DNA from: Magnolia sinica
Taxonomy: Eukaryota > Streptophyta > Magnoliopsida > Magnoliales > Magnoliaceae
Direction: 5' to 3'
Length of the DNA stretch: 64,000 bases
NCBI RefSeq assembly: GCF_029962835.1
Contig: NC_080583.1
Coordinates: forward strand, 67,317,158 to 67,381,157
Part shown: positions 1 to 11,770 of the stretch, piece after piece
Layout of the letters: the number at the start of each line of letters is the position of its first letter
Position numbering within the stretch: position 1 is the first letter of the stretch
Made by a program: the position numbers and the translations under genes
Notes under the pieces: generated by a model
Database searches by the model: none
The model's input: only the letters and a program-made list of their open reading frames with translations
Told to the model about the DNA's origin: nothing

Positions 1-830
1 ATGAGGCTTGACTGGATCGATGACACAAACTTCACCAAGTTACAAGATAAGATAAAATTCCTTCTCACCATTCTAAATATCTTCTACATCCTGGACCTGA
101 ACTTGCAACCACTTTTAAAAGCAACTAAACATATTTTTTACAAAACAAATCACTATAAGAACCAAACCATAAGAGGATGAATTTTTATGTTGTGATCACA
201 TCTTGAACGCCCTATCCGACCATCAATATGACCTCTGCATAGAAACAACTCTGGCCAATGAAATCTGAAATGCATTGGAATTCAAGTATAATGCTGAAGA
301 AGAAGGAACAAAGAAATTCTTAATTGTTAGCTACTTTGATTTCACGATGGTAGATAATATGCATCTACTGACCTAGATCTAAGAATTATAATTGATCGTA
401 AATAAAATAAATGCCTTAAAAATTGACCTACCTGAATTCTTCCAAGTTGGGCCTATAGTAGCTAAACTACCTCCAAGTTGGAAAGATTATAGGAAGAAAC
501 TACTACATAAATTTGAAGAATTTACCTTAGAACAAATTCAAAAGTGTCTTTGAATTGAGAAAGAGTCTCATGACTGAGACAAAAAGATGATACTAATGGT
601 GTGTCCTCATCTAAGGTGAATGCAGTAGAAATGTCATCTCAATACAGTAATAACCCTAAGAAGAATGAATCCCTAAAACTTAATAAAGATAACGGGAAAT
701 TCAAAAAGTCTCAAAAGAAGAAGAACAAAAAACCCAATGGGCCTTGCTATGTTTGCAGAGAGACCAGGCATTTCCCTTGACTTTTTAGGGACCACAAAAA
801 ACTTAAAAAAGAAGTTAGTGCAATTGAAGA
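1..830 (+). pseudogene. Copia gag remnant with decayed zinc knuckle
   Basis: Fragments in shifting frames resemble the copia gag (UBN2-type) nucleocapsid protein, for example the stretch around 430-560 with LPPSWKDYRKKLLHK. Around 743-790 the sequence reads CYVCRETRHFP then a stop. This is a CX2CX4HX4C RNA-binding knuckle whose last cysteine is gone and whose usual glycine before the histidine is replaced. Several in-frame stops and frame changes show it is not functional. The true start lies before the window or has been lost. Confidence 0.75.
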
Positions 831-849
831 CAACATAATCACAATGATC

Positions 850-2090
850 AGTGAAGTGAACATAGATCAAGGAAAAGTTCATATGTGGTGGTACGAAACA
901 ATTGCAACAGTCTATGTATGCTACGATGGATCTATCTTCAAAACCAATGAAGACGTAACCAATGGTCAATAGGTTCAAATGGGGAATGAATGTTGGTCGA
1001 AGGTCATCGATAAATGAACAGCGGAACTTATGTTTACCTTTAGAAAGAATGTAATATTGACCAACATACTGTGTCTCCTGGACATAAGAAGAAACTTAGT
1101 TTTAGGAGATCTTCTAGATAAACCCGGAATTATGGTAGTATATAAATCTAGCATATTAATATTTTCGAGGAATGATAATTTTGTTGTAAAAGTGTATACT
1201 TGTAATAGGATGATCAAGTTCTCGCTAAATAAAAATAATTGTTCTACTTATATGGTTAAGTTTGTATCCCTGTGGCATGATAGACTAGCACATGTAGGCT
1301 ATAACATCATAAGACTCATGACTAAAAATGACTTAATCTCATATAATGAAAGTGAGAATGATAAATGTAAGTATGCGTATGGTCAAAGATGATAAATAAA
1401 CATTTTCCAAGTATTGAGAGATTTAAGTCAAGTGATGGACGTAATACACACTAACATATGTGAGTTAAATGACATTCTAATCCGAGGAGGTAAAATATAC
1501 TTTATAGATGATTGCTCTATATATATGTATGTGTACCAACTGAGATAAAAATATGAAGCATTTAATGTATTTAAGATCTATAAGTCAGGGGTAGAAAATC
1601 AACTAGATAAAAAGATAAAAATTATATGTAATAATAGAGGAGAATAATATTTTTTTTTTGTGATTTATTCAGCTATAAATGGTGTGGCTAAGAGAAAAAA
1701 ATAAATAATTAGTTGAAATGGTCTACTCAATGCTAATACAAAAAAAAAAGTCATTTAATTTGTGTAGAGAAGCGCTACTAACAGCGTGTCGTATTCTAAA
1801 TAGGATCCCATATAATAAAATCAAGACCTTTCCATATGAGATATGAAAAGGAAGAAAATCAAACTTAGGATATCTTAGAGTATGATGATGTCTCATGTAT
1901 TTAATAGCACTTGATCCTAGAAGAACCAAATTAGGGCCCAGAGCTGGTAAGTATGCCTTTGTGAGTTATGCGCAAAAAAGAAAGGCCTCTACACTCTTAG
2001 ACTTAGAGTCTAATGTGATCATAGAATCTAAAGATGTAGAGTTCTTTGAGAACACACTATTTATAGAGACAAAGGATACTGAGATCTAAA
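850..2090 (+). pseudogene. Copia protease, gag-pre-integrase and integrase remnant
   Basis: At about 885-925 the frame reads WWYETIATVYVCYD, a decayed version of the copia aspartic-protease active site: the D-[ST]-G catalytic motif is lost. From 1030 to 1392 an open stretch carries the gag-pre-integrase signature with SLWHDRLAHVGY. After 1430 broken frames resemble the integrase core (MDVIHTNICELND, then FIDDCSIYMYVY). Stops and a poly-T insertion near 1650 interrupt it. The segment at 1895-2089 is the integrase C-terminal tail. Catalytic residues are not intact. Confidence 0.72.
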
Positions 2091-2289
2091 CTCCTAGTGG
2101 TAATCTTATAGAGAGAACTACGCAAGAGCTTGAAGCTCCTAATGAAACTCATAGTAGTCAAATGGAAAGGGTAGAAAAGAGTCACAATCCTGATTAGATA
2201 GAGTCTCAACATGTCTCATTTTATCTTGTTGAGGGTGATAGAGATAAGGTTATAAGGAAGATATATATAGTTTTAATTGTAGAAGATGG

Positions 2290-2999
2290 CTATAAAACCT
2301 TTAGTGAGGCAATGTCTTCAAGAGACTCTTCTTTTTGGAAGGAGGCCATTAACAACGAGATGGACTCAATTGTATAAAATAAGATATGGGAACTGGTATA
2401 TCTGGATCTAGGTTTCAAACCTATAAGGTGTAAGTGGGTATTCAGAAGGAAATACCACAGTGATGATACTATCCAGACCTTCAAGGCTCAACTAGTAACA
2501 AAAGGCTTCCCTTAGAGGGAAGGAATTGATTACTTTAACACATAATTACTTGTGGTTAGAATAACATTGATTAGAATTTTATTCGCATTGGCATTCATAC
2601 ATCATCTTCACATCCACCAAATAAATGTAAAGACAACATTCTTGAATGGTGACTTCAATGAGGATTTATACATGAGCAACCAAAAGGGTTTGTTCTACTA
2701 GGAAATGAGAAGAAAGTATGTAAGCCCATTAAGTCATTGTATAGATTGAAACAAAGACCTAAATAGTAGCATAAAAATTTTGATTCAAAGGTATTATCTC
2801 ATGGTTTCATGCATAATGTAATTGATAAGTGAATTTACTCTAAAGCATGTAATGACTGCATCATTATTATATATTTATATGTTGATAACATACTAATTAT
2901 TAGTAACACAATGAAATATGTAACTAAAATAAAGCGGTTCCTCTATTCCATCTTCAAAATGAAGGATCTTGGACAAGTTGATACCATACTAGGTATCTA

Positions 3000-3073
<74 letters not shown>

Positions 3074-3850
3074 GTGTTCAGTCCTATTACATTGAGAAGA
3101 TAATAAATAAGTTTAATCACTTAACAAAAAAAAAAAAACAAATACCCCATTTGTTCCAAGTATTAAGTTGAGAGAAAACGATGGAACAACAGTTACAAAG
3201 TTTGATTATGTGAGTGCTACAAGTAGTCTTATTTATGTTATGCAATGCACAAGACCAAATATAGCATAAGTTGTGAGTAAAGTAAGTAGGTTTACAAGTA
3301 ATCCCAGTGAGAACCCTATAAAACTATTATTAGGGTTCTTGATTACCTCAAAGTTACTCATAATTTCTGAGTGTGTTGGAAAGAGACAAGGATGTGAGTT
3401 AGATATCAAGTATAAGGGACAATAAGTTTACAACAAGTTGGGTATTCACCCTAGGAGGAATAGTTCTCTTGGGGATTCAAGAAACAGACATGCATAATAC
3501 ATTCGACGATGGAATCTAAGTTTATAGCTCTTGCTGTAACAGGAAAAAGGTTGTGTGGCTAAAGGATCTTCTACTAGAAATCTCATTATGTGTGGAGCCT
3601 ATACCAGTTATTTTACTACATTGTGATAGTGAAGTCACTCTAGCAAGAGCCTATAGTGGAATATATAATGGATAGTCTAAGCATATAAGTTTGAGATGTA
3701 ACTATGAAAAGCAGTTAATTCGAGATGTAATCATTGCGATCTCATATTTGAAGTCAATTAATAACTTGATAGATCCTTTCAATAAATCTTTAACAAGAGA
3801 AGTAGTAAGGACATCATCTATATGGATGGGGTTAAAACTCTTTACTTAAA
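2290..3850 (+). pseudogene. Copia reverse transcriptase and RNase H remnant
   Basis: From about 2300 the plus strand reads FWKEAINNEMDSI, then KWVFRRKYHSD, then INVKTTFLNGDF, the copia RT fingers and palm. The catalytic YVDD box near 2879 reads YVDNILI, so the second aspartate is lost. A TA microsatellite at 3005-3070 lies inside the domain. The RNase H region (3420-3850) includes HCDSEVTLA and ends with the copia C-terminal tail near TREVVRTSSIWMGL. There are many stops and frame changes. Confidence 0.8.
3005..3070. repeat. (TA)n microsatellite
   Basis: An uninterrupted run of TA dinucleotides of about 66 bp lies inside the reverse-transcriptase remnant of the old Copia element. Confidence 0.97.
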
Positions 3851-4088
3851 ATTCAACTAGTGATAGAAATTCAACCCAATATTAGAAAATCTCTAATTTT
3901 AGGTTCAATAGATAAGAACAAGTCCTTGATAAGTGAAAAGTTTCATCACTAAAAATAATATATAATCTCATCCAGGATAAATAATGTTAGACGTTAGGCC
4001 ATTATAGATAGATGGCTGAGTCTTAAAATTGTTAATGAAATCTAGTCTAAAGAAAAAGTGTTTTAATAATAAGATGACACTTGAAGGA

Positions 4089-4093
4089 TTTCA
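4089..4093. repeat. Target-site duplication TTTCA, left copy
   Basis: TTTCA lies immediately before the TG of the left LTR. The identical TTTCA follows the last base of the right LTR at 13748-13752. A 5-bp duplication is standard for copia integration and fixes the boundaries of the inserted element to the base. Confidence 0.93.
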
Positions 4094-5289
4094 TGAAAAG
4101 GCCAAGCTATATGTCCTAGAGGGGGGGTGAATAGGACAATGCCAAATAAAAACTTATAACAGCGGAATAATAAAGAATATGATAGCCAAAGTAAATCACA
4201 ATGTAGTAAATTAAAATAACCTCAAAATTCAGATCTTGAGAGGTTGATACAAACGTTGTTCTAAGGACAACCTTACACCAAAAACAGAGCTTATGGTAGG
4301 ACAACCTTATTTCTAGAAAGATCTTTGTATCAAGTCTCAAACCAAAGAGGAATACAATAATAAATATAAACTGAATTAAAATAACTTGTAATTAAAAATG
4401 TATTGTTCTAGGGACAGCCATACACCATAAAAATGGCAGGGCAACCTTGCTGGAACAACTTTCAAATGAAATTGAAAATCAAGCGATAAAGGAATAGCAG
4501 AAAATAAATTCTAAGCTATTACAACATTCACACAAAGCTTGAATTAAATAATTACAACATTCACCGCCATACATACATCCCACAAAAGAATAATTAAAAA
4601 TTAGAAGAATAAATCAATCAAACACAAGGGTTTATAGTGGTTCGCCTGTGTGTTCACCAACTGTTAAACAACAGCCGCACAAAAAGCTACTCCACTCCTA
4701 ATATCCTCACACAGGGGATATTAGCGTTCACTAAAAATAGGTTTTCCCAGGTTCACCCAAAACCCTTACAATTGTGTCTTTGTATGTGGGCTTACACAAT
4801 TAAAAAAAAACCCCACTTCTGAGTTTTCCTGGCTTTCCTCAGATAACTAATATAACAAGATTTTTCTGACAAATCTTGAAAGAAACCAAAATAATAGAAA
4901 GGAATTTACAATATATAAAATACCTGAATATCTCCTTCGTTGTAGCAGCCCGGTAGAACCAAATCAAAGTAGATGATTGAATGTCCAAGTTCAATGTCCA
5001 GTACTTGATTACAATGGTTCTAATTCTAATAGATTTTAAATTAAACCAAATAGGGCTTGCCTTAATTGATTTTGATTCCAAAGAAAGGGAATAACAATTC
5101 CTCTTATCAAATTAGATTGGAATAGCAGAAAAAAAATCAATTAAAATAAAGCTAAAGAAAGAGAATATTAAATAAGCACACTTAGCTTAGATGGAGCACA
5201 GAATTATCTCTCAGAAGTTCGACGAAGATTGGCTTGAATACTTTTATTAATTCGATGATTTCTTTTGAGATTCGTGCACTATTTATAAG

Positions 5290-5645
5290 TGAGAAGATCG
5301 GGTCTTCGACTGGTCTAGAGTGCTCTTCGACTAGTCGAAGCCATAAAAGATATTTGAAAAATCCGGCGGGATATGCTTTGACCGTTCTACGACTGGTCGT
5401 AGGTCTCCTACGATTGGTCGTAGGTCCAGAAAATCTTCGCTGGCCTTCGAGTCGAAGATTGTACGACTGTTCGAAGATCAGTCGACACTGTTCTTACGAC
5501 TGGTCGAACAGATTCCTGGACTAGTCGAAGGCTAACAGATTTTATCCGGAATTTGTAACAAACTCACGACTGGTCGAGGAATTTCTTAGACTGGTCGAAG
5601 CAAGTCTAGGACTAGTCGAAGAAGGCCTAGGACTAGTCGAAGAAC
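5290..5645. repeat. Cluster of short palindromes CGACTRGTCG inside the LTR
   Basis: About a dozen copies of a 10-bp palindrome or near-palindrome (CGACTAGTCG perfect, CGACTGGTCG one mismatch), often flanked by TT and AAG or TA and TAGG, are packed into roughly 350 bp just upstream, in the minus sense, of the TATA-like box. The same cluster is in the other LTR at about 12975-13325. A diverged version is in the unrelated-looking fragment at 34376-34690. Role unknown; the position would suit regulatory or structural DNA. Confidence 0.8.
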
Positions 5646-5884
5646 AGACCAATCACATGTAAAATAAACATTCGGTTTATGTATCCAAAATGACCTACTT
5701 CTAAGGTCAACCTATGGTCAATCAAACCTCAACCATGAAGTATGGACATTGAAACATTCGGAACTTGAGACCTTGAAGTATGAGCCTTGAAGTCTTGATG
5801 TAGATCAAACCTTGATGTAGCTCAATCTTGAAAGTGTACAAACTGTCTTGAACTCTTCTTGAAGTCTTGCAGCTTGAGTCTTGT

Positions 5885-5960
5885 CTTGTGAGCAGTTCTT
5901 TCATTCAAGATTGATCCTTGTACTTGTGAGCAGTTCTTTCATTCAAGATTGATCCTTGTA
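5885..5960. repeat. 38-bp tandem duplication unique to one LTR
   Basis: Two perfect copies of a 38-bp unit starting CTTGTGAGCAGTTC (5885-5922 and 5923-5960). The other LTR has a single copy near 13562-13599. It arose after insertion and accounts for the whole LTR length difference. Confidence 0.92.
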
Positions 5961-6108
5961 CTTGTGAGCTTTGCTTGATGTGAGCTTAGCTTGTTCATGA
6001 ATGTTGATCCTTGAGAGAGCTTCACTTAAGCAAGTTATATATAACATAACATTGATTTTGGCACCACAAATTTGACAACAGACAGGGATATAAACTATAG
6101 CACTTACA

Positions 6109-6120
6109 ATCTCCCCCTTT
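6109..6120 (-). other. Polypurine tract of the complete Copia element
   Basis: Immediately inside the 3' LTR the minus strand reads AAAGGGGGAGAT, the plus-strand DNA primer site expected at this place in an LTR retrotransposon. The following 460 bp (6121-6583) hold no coding sequence that I can recognise. Confidence 0.88.
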
Positions 6121-6583
6121 GTCAAATTAGTGACAAAACACATAATCAAGATAAACAAGAGTAAAACAACTGGTTAATAGCTGCAAATCAATATTCAATA
6201 TTCAACATTCAACCAGTTTCAACCAGTTTCATTCAACAAGATCAAACATATACTCAAGATCAAACATATACTCCCCTTGACTCCCCACTCCCCCTGAGTA
6301 ACATAACCAATGCTACTCCTCTCATAATCACATTAAGATCAAACCATTCTCTCCCTTTTTGTCACAATATGACAAAGGAGAACTAAATAAAGGAAGTCAT
6401 GAGAGGAAACATGAGGAAGTAAGAGAGTATAGCAAAAGAGTCATAGAGATACTCAAGATAGCATCACATATATCCAGCATAAATATTACATCAAGAACAA
6501 ATATCCAGCATAAAATCCAACTCAAACTCAAGCAAACAAGTGCTAAGTAATAAAGTTATTACAGACCAGAAGTCTCATAAAAA

Positions 6584-6867
6584 CTAGTCAGAACTAGAAC
6601 TTGATGACGGAGCAGGAATAGAGGGATCAAGTTGGTGCATGCCTTTGTTCAAGCGCCTAAGATATTTGCGCATGTACTTGAATTGCAAATCATGAGCAAT
6701 AGACATGTTTTCCAACTTAACATTAATATCCTCAACTTTACCCTCTAATGCACTTAGACGTGCATCAACATCAGATGGTACAAAATCTGGATCATTTGCT
6801 GAGTCAGAATCCAGTTCCTCAAAAATGATGGATCATCATTGGGAACAAGAATGCCCAAAAAATTCAT
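6584..6867 (-). pseudogene. Small extra reading frame after pol, frameshifted, coiled-coil-like
   Basis: Read on the minus strand, an ATG at 6867-6865 opens MNFLGILVPNDDPSF. After one frame change near 6825 the frame continues EELDSDSANDPDFVPSD, DARLSALEGKVEDINVKLEN, and ends in a serine-rich tail (PAPSSSSSSD) at a TAG (6586-6584). The acidic start, the heptad-like leucine and valine spacing in the middle and the serine tail suggest a small coiled-coil protein. It lies between pol and the polypurine tract, where SIRE-type elements carry an envelope-like or extra ORF. I do not recognise a specific family. Length is about 94 codons. Confidence 0.6.
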
Positions 6868-6943
6868 ATTTCTAGCAAATTATACAAAAATTAGAATTCA
6901 ATCTAGCAAACATATACACTATAATACAAGTAGGCATAAATAA

Positions 6944-8329
6944 TCAATTTAAAATGCACATGCCAAGATCAAATTTCATCTTTTTGAACCTGCTTTTATC
7001 AAGAGGTTTTGTGAAAATATCAGCTCGTTGATCTTCAGTAGGAATATATTCTAGAGATATAACTTTTTCTTCTACTAATTCCCTTATATAATGAAATCTA
7101 ATGTCAATGTGCTTAGTACGAGAATGCTAAATAGGATTTTTTGAAATATTTATCGCACTGGAATTATCACAATGTAATAACATAAAATCCTGTTTAATTC
7201 CATAATCACTTAGCATTTGTTGCATCCAAACAAGCTGTGTACATGCATTACCAGCTGCGATATACTCAGCTTCAGTTGTTGAAAGTGATATAGAATTTTG
7301 TTTCTTACTAATCCAGGAAACTAGACAATTTTCAATGTAAAAACAACCACCACTGGTTGATTTTCTATCATCTAGATTACCAGCCCAGTCAGCATCCGAG
7401 TACACAGCTAATTGGACATTAGTTTCATGAGGATACCAGAGACCAAGATTTACAGTACTTGCGACATATCTAATAATTTGCTTGATAGCAGTCAAGTGAG
7501 ATTCTTTTGGATCAGATTGATATCTTGCACAAATACCAACACTTAGTGAAATATCAGGTCTACTAGCAGTTAAATATAACAAACTACCAATCATACTCCG
7601 ATAAAGTTTTGAGTCAACATTTTTACCATTAGAGTCTTTTGATAGTTTCAGGGTAGTACTCATAGGAGTATCGAAATTCTTCCCATTCTCAAATCCAAAT
7701 CTCTTGATTAGATTCAAGGCATACTTAGATTGAGAAATGAATATTCCTTCAGGTTGTTGCTTTACTTGCAATCCAAGGAAATAAGTCAATTCCCCAACCA
7801 TGCTCATTTCGAATTGTGATTTCATCAAATCTGCAAACTCAGTAGTCAAGTCAGTACAAGTTGATCCATAAATAATATCATCAACATAAATCTGCACTAT
7901 TAAGATATGATCATTATGTTTCTTAACAAACAGAGTTTTATCAACAGATCCCATTTGAAAATTATGACTTAAAAGAAATTTCGTTAGTTTCTCATACCAT
8001 GCCCTTGGTGCTTGTTTTAATCCATAAAGTGCATTTTTAAGTCGATATACATGATCAGTATTTTTGGAATCTTCAAATCCCATTGGCTGTTCAACATAGA
8101 CTTCTTCATGTAAATCGCCATTTAGAAAAGCACTTTTCACATCCATCTGATAGATCTTTATCTTTCTAAAACATGCAATGGATATAAATAGTCTGATAGA
8201 TTCAAGACGTGCTATTGGTGCAAAGGTTTCATTGAAATCAATCCCTTCAATTTGAGTATAACCTTGTACCACCAGTCTAGCCTTGTTTCTAATTATATTT
8301 CTACATTCGTTAGACTTATTTTTGAAAAT
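6944..8329 (-). pseudogene. Copia reverse transcriptase - RNase H (two premature stops)
   Basis: The longest open part is 8272-7127 (381 codons). It carries [11 protein letters not shown] (residues 44-54), [11 protein letters not shown] and the intact catalytic box YVDD at residues 129-132. The RNase H follows with [15 protein letters not shown] and [12 protein letters not shown] just after GTK separates it from the integrase where the family has a tryptophan (TGG). A TAG at 7129-7127, after KNPI, sits where the family has glutamine (CAG), just before HSRTKHIDI. Past that stop the frame continues to a natural-looking TGA at 6946-6944. It copies the element RNA into DNA in virus-like particles. 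The active-site residues look intact, but no full-length product is possible. Confidence 0.93.
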
Positions 8330-9577
8330 TCATTTTGTTCCAATGATGTGTTTATCTTTAGGTCTTGGTATGAGATACCAAACATCATTTCTTACGAATT
8401 GGTTGAGTTCATCTTGCATCGCAACAATCCAGTTCTCATCAGCAAGAGCTTCTTTTACGTTTGATGGTTCAATTTGGGATGTAAAACATACATAATTATA
8501 TATATCCTCAAGTTGTCTACGGGTGCGAACACCGGTGAGAGGGTTTCCAAGAATTTGTGTGGTTGGATGATCTTTAACAGTCCTCAACTCAGAATCAGTC
8601 TGATTCGATGAAGTATCGGGTTTATCAATGATTAGTACTTCATCATTATCTGAATTAGAAATTGGTGTGTTTAAGTGATCATCAATGACAACATTAATGG
8701 ATTCTTGAATCACACCAGTCCTTTTATTCAGAACTCTATAAGCTCGACTGTTTAAAGAATATCCTAGAAAAATACCTTCATCACTCTTCGTATCGAACTT
8801 TTCCAAATTTTCACGATCACGTAAAATATAGCACTTGCTGCCAAAAACTCGAAAGTATTTAACAGTAGGCTTTTTGTTGAACCACAATTCGTAAGCCGCT
8901 TTATTATTATCTTTTCTAATGTAGACTCGGTTAATAATATAGCAAGCTGTGTTGACTGCTTCAGCCCACAGATTTTTAGAGAGCTTCATGCTATACAACA
9001 TGACATTAGCCATTTCTTGAAGCACCCTATTCTTTCTTTCTACAATTTCATTTTGTTGTGGAGTTTTGGGAGCAGAGAATTCATGTAATATACCTTGGTC
9101 GGTATAGAACTTCTCAAAATTGCTATTCTCAAATTCAGATCCATGATCACTACGAATTTTACTGATTTGAGAAGATTTTTCAGTTTGAATCCTTTTGAGA
9201 ACTTTTCTTACTTCTTCAAGGGTTTCAGATTTATCCCTTAAGAAGACTACCCAAGTGAATCTGGTAAAGTCATCAACTATTACTAAGATGTACTTTTTCC
9301 CACCTTGACTTTCTGTTCTGGTAGGTCCTATCAGATCCATGTGGAGAAGTTCGAGTGGTCTTGATGTGGTATTTGAATTCACCTTTTTGTGTGAGTTCTT
9401 TGTTTGTTTGCCTATCTGGCACTCACCACATATTTTATCTAATTTCTGAAGTTTGGGTAAACCTCTTACAAGTTCTCGTTTGCTCAATCGATATAAATTT
9501 CGATAATGTACATGTCTAAGATGTTTGTGCCATAAATCAGTCTCGTCTGTATGGACCATGTAACATGTTTGATTAGA
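8330..9577 (-). pseudogene. Copia integrase (open frame, separated from neighbours by stops)
   Basis: 409 open codons (9559-8330). The zinc-binding HHCC domain is visible: H11 and H16 in WHKHLRH, C44 and C47 in CGEC. The catalytic triad is D75 (HMDLIGP), D138 (IRSDHGSEFE) and E174 (VERKNR), with the classical 35-residue gap between the last two. One odd change is E171 in QQNEIVERK where the family normally has glycine. The C-terminal part carries EGIFLGYS. An in-frame TAA just upstream, about 9578, cuts it from the protease, and a TGA cuts it from the RT. Its role is insertion of element cDNA into host DNA. Confidence 0.93.
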
Positions 9578-10760
9578 TTAGCTGGATTCACTAATAATAT
9601 AGCAATTTTCAGACGTTCTACGTCCAGTTAATATTACAGAACCCTTATTGTTTAGTATTTCACAGCTTTGATTAGAAAACCGAACATTATGGTTATTATC
9701 ACATATTTGTGATATACTAAGCAAGTTGTGCTTTAGGCCTTCAACGTATAAAACATTTTTAAACACATGAAGATTAAAAAGTTGAACCGTACCTTGGCCT
9801 ATAATCTTGCAGTTGCTACCATCACCAAATGTGACTGAACCATCAGTCATATCTTTCAGATCGGTGAATAAAGCTTTGTCACCTGTCATATGCTTGGAGC
9901 ATCCACTGTCTAGGTACCACTTTGAATGACTTGTTGCTTTGAAAGCAGTGTGAGCAACCAAGTAGGTAACTTTAGGAACCCATTTCATAACTGTTTTGGG
10001 TTTAGGAACATAGTTGGTCTTCTTTTGTGTACATTTGTAGAAATGACCTATAAAGTTAGATTTTAAGAGCTCCTTGAGTAAATCAACTATCTTTTCAGCT
10101 AGTGGATTTCATTTTTGATTAAAGTTGACATGGCTGTTTCTAGGTTTTTAAAAAGTTTTTGAATTTTTAGAAAAATCTTGATAAGTATTTTTCCCTTTTG
10201 AGTTTGAGGACTCTCCTTTAACAAACATAGGAGGAGTATATTTTTGTTTAGGACGTAAATTTTTATCATAGCCCAACCCGGATCGATCGCCACATTTTCT
10301 TGATCCAGATAAAAGTTTCTCTAACTTTGGATCACCTTGGGCATATTTCCATGTGTCCTTTAGACTCAGAAGAGAAGATACTTCAGTTTTAAGATTCTCA
10401 ATTTCAGATTTTAAATCAACAATTAGTAAGTTTTTGAATTTCAAATCGCATTTTGATTTTTCAAAACAATCTGAAATTTGTGATTTTTCTAAGACAAGTG
10501 ATTCAAAACAATTTTTGAGTTTAGAAAACTTTTCTTTTTGAATTTTAAGTTTAACAGCAATTTTACAACTTTCCTTATATAGGGCATTGTAAGCGTCTTG
10601 AAGATCATCTTCATTTTCACATTCACTATTCAGATTTTCTTCACTTGTAGAGTCATTATCTGAAAATGTGAATTTGGCTAGAGTCATAAGAGCTTTAACC
10701 TCATTGCTCGACTCAGTTTCAGAATGATTCAGAAGAACCTTCAGAATCAAATGATTCATC
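9578..10760 (-). pseudogene. Copia gag C-terminus and aspartic protease
   Basis: Frame 10759-10148 is a lysine- and glutamate-rich, coiled-coil-like gag tail (SEIENLKTEVSSLLSLKD). It sits one frame off the gag segment before it, so a frameshift near 10720 separates them. Further stops lie at 10148-9989. The protease domain is open from 9988 to 9578: WYLDSGCSKHM with catalytic DSG, the aspartate at residue 27 (9910-9908), and the later KHNLLSISQ typical of copia. It ends in an in-frame TAA before the integrase. The protease would cleave the Gag-Pol polyprotein. Confidence 0.9.
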
Positions 10761-11696
10761 CCATGTAGCCAACATACCCTTCTTCTTGGGTTTGTCCCTT
10801 TTAGGACATCTATTTGCTAAGTGCCCATATTCTTGACAGTTGTAACATTGACTATCTTTCAAAGATTTTCGAGATTTGGGTCTAAACTTCTTTTTATCAT
10901 TTGATTTTTGAAAATCAACCATTTTCTTGCTTTTCAAAATCTTGTAAAATTTTATAGCTAAAAGAGCCATATCATCTTCTGAATCAGAATTTTCTTCTGA
11001 ATTACATTTAGAAGATTTTAGTGCGATAGATTTTCCTTTAGGAGCTTTAAAGTTTAACTCGTAGGTTTGTAGTGAACCAACTAGTTCTTCTACCCTCATA
11101 TTATCCGTATCACAAAGTTCCTGGATCGCGGTTACTTTAGAATTGAACCGTTCAGGAAGTGAGCGTAGTATTTTTGCACACACTTTACTTTCTGGGATTT
11201 TATCGCCAAGACCCCACATTGAGTTTACAATATCATTCAATCTAGTTTAAAAGTCCATAAACATTTCATTTTCCTCCATATGAATTTCTTCAAATCTGGT
11301 TGTGAGGAGTTGGACTTTAGATTTTTTGACAATTGTAGTACCCTCGTGTGTCATTTCTAATATATCCCAAGCTTGCTTTGTAGTATCACAGGAAATGATT
11401 CTTTTGAACTCATCCGGTGATAGTGTGCAAGTAATTGCATTTAGTGCTTTAGCATTTGCACTACTCTCACTTTTCTGAAGAGTGGTCCATTGGTAATATG
11501 GTGTTACTTTCATTGATTTTGAACCATCAACCCCAGTAACTTCCATGATAGGAGGATTCCATTCAGTCACTGTGGCTTGCCACACATTTTCATCCATTGA
11601 TTTGAGGAAGATCCTCATTCTGGCTTTCCAATAAGCATAGTTGGAGCCATCAAAGGGTGGAGGCCTAGTGACTGAAAGGCTATCAAAATTTGACAT
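10719..11696 (-). pseudogene. Copia gag (nucleocapsid) with one in-frame stop
   Basis: Start at 11696: MSNFDSLSVTRPPPFDGSNY, WKARMRIFLKSMD, the typical start of a copia gag. An in-frame TAA at 11249-11247 divides it into 149 codons and a continuing frame (DIVNSMWGLGDKIPESK, then ILRSLPERF). The zinc knuckle CYNCQEYGHLANRC is complete at 10847-10806 (CX2CX4HX4C). The frame then ends at a frameshift near 10719. The start codon lies about 60 bp after the primer-binding site, as expected. It would package element RNA in the cytoplasm. Confidence 0.92.
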
Positions 11697-11755
11697 CTTA
11701 AATAGCTTAAATCGTTAGCTCAGGAATTAAATCCAAGAATAAAAAAGAGCTATTA

Positions 11756-11768
11756 GGCTCTGATACCA
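11756..11768 (-). other. Primer-binding site, initiator tRNA-Met type
   Basis: Two bases inside the 5' LTR the minus strand reads TGGTATCAGAGCC, complementary to the 3' end of plant initiator methionine tRNA. This is the usual primer site of copia elements and proves the orientation. Confidence 0.95.
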
Positions 11769-11770
11769 CT

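Larger units (their letters stand above)
1..4093 (+). mobile_element. Old degenerate Ty1/copia retrotransposon, 5' part (continues at 13753)
   Basis: The plus strand reads, in copia order, gag, zinc knuckle, protease, gag-pre-integrase, integrase, reverse transcriptase and RNase H, all broken by many stops and frameshifts. The left end runs off the window, so the 5' LTR is not seen. The element is interrupted after 4093 by a complete minus-strand Copia element, and its sequence resumes at 13753 after the 5-bp target duplication. Heavy decay makes it much older than the element inside it. Copia assignment is secure from domain order; the lineage is not. Confidence 0.88.
4094..6108 (-). repeat. 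3' LTR of the complete Copia element
   Basis: Runs TG to CA as read on the plus strand (TGAAAAGG at 4094, ending ACTTACA at 6108); 2,015 bp. It aligns end to end with 11771-13747. The 38-bp length difference is explained exactly by a tandem duplication at 5885-5960 present only in this copy. A TATA-like TATAAATA on the minus strand lies at 5280-5287, matching the one in the other LTR. Confidence 0.95.
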
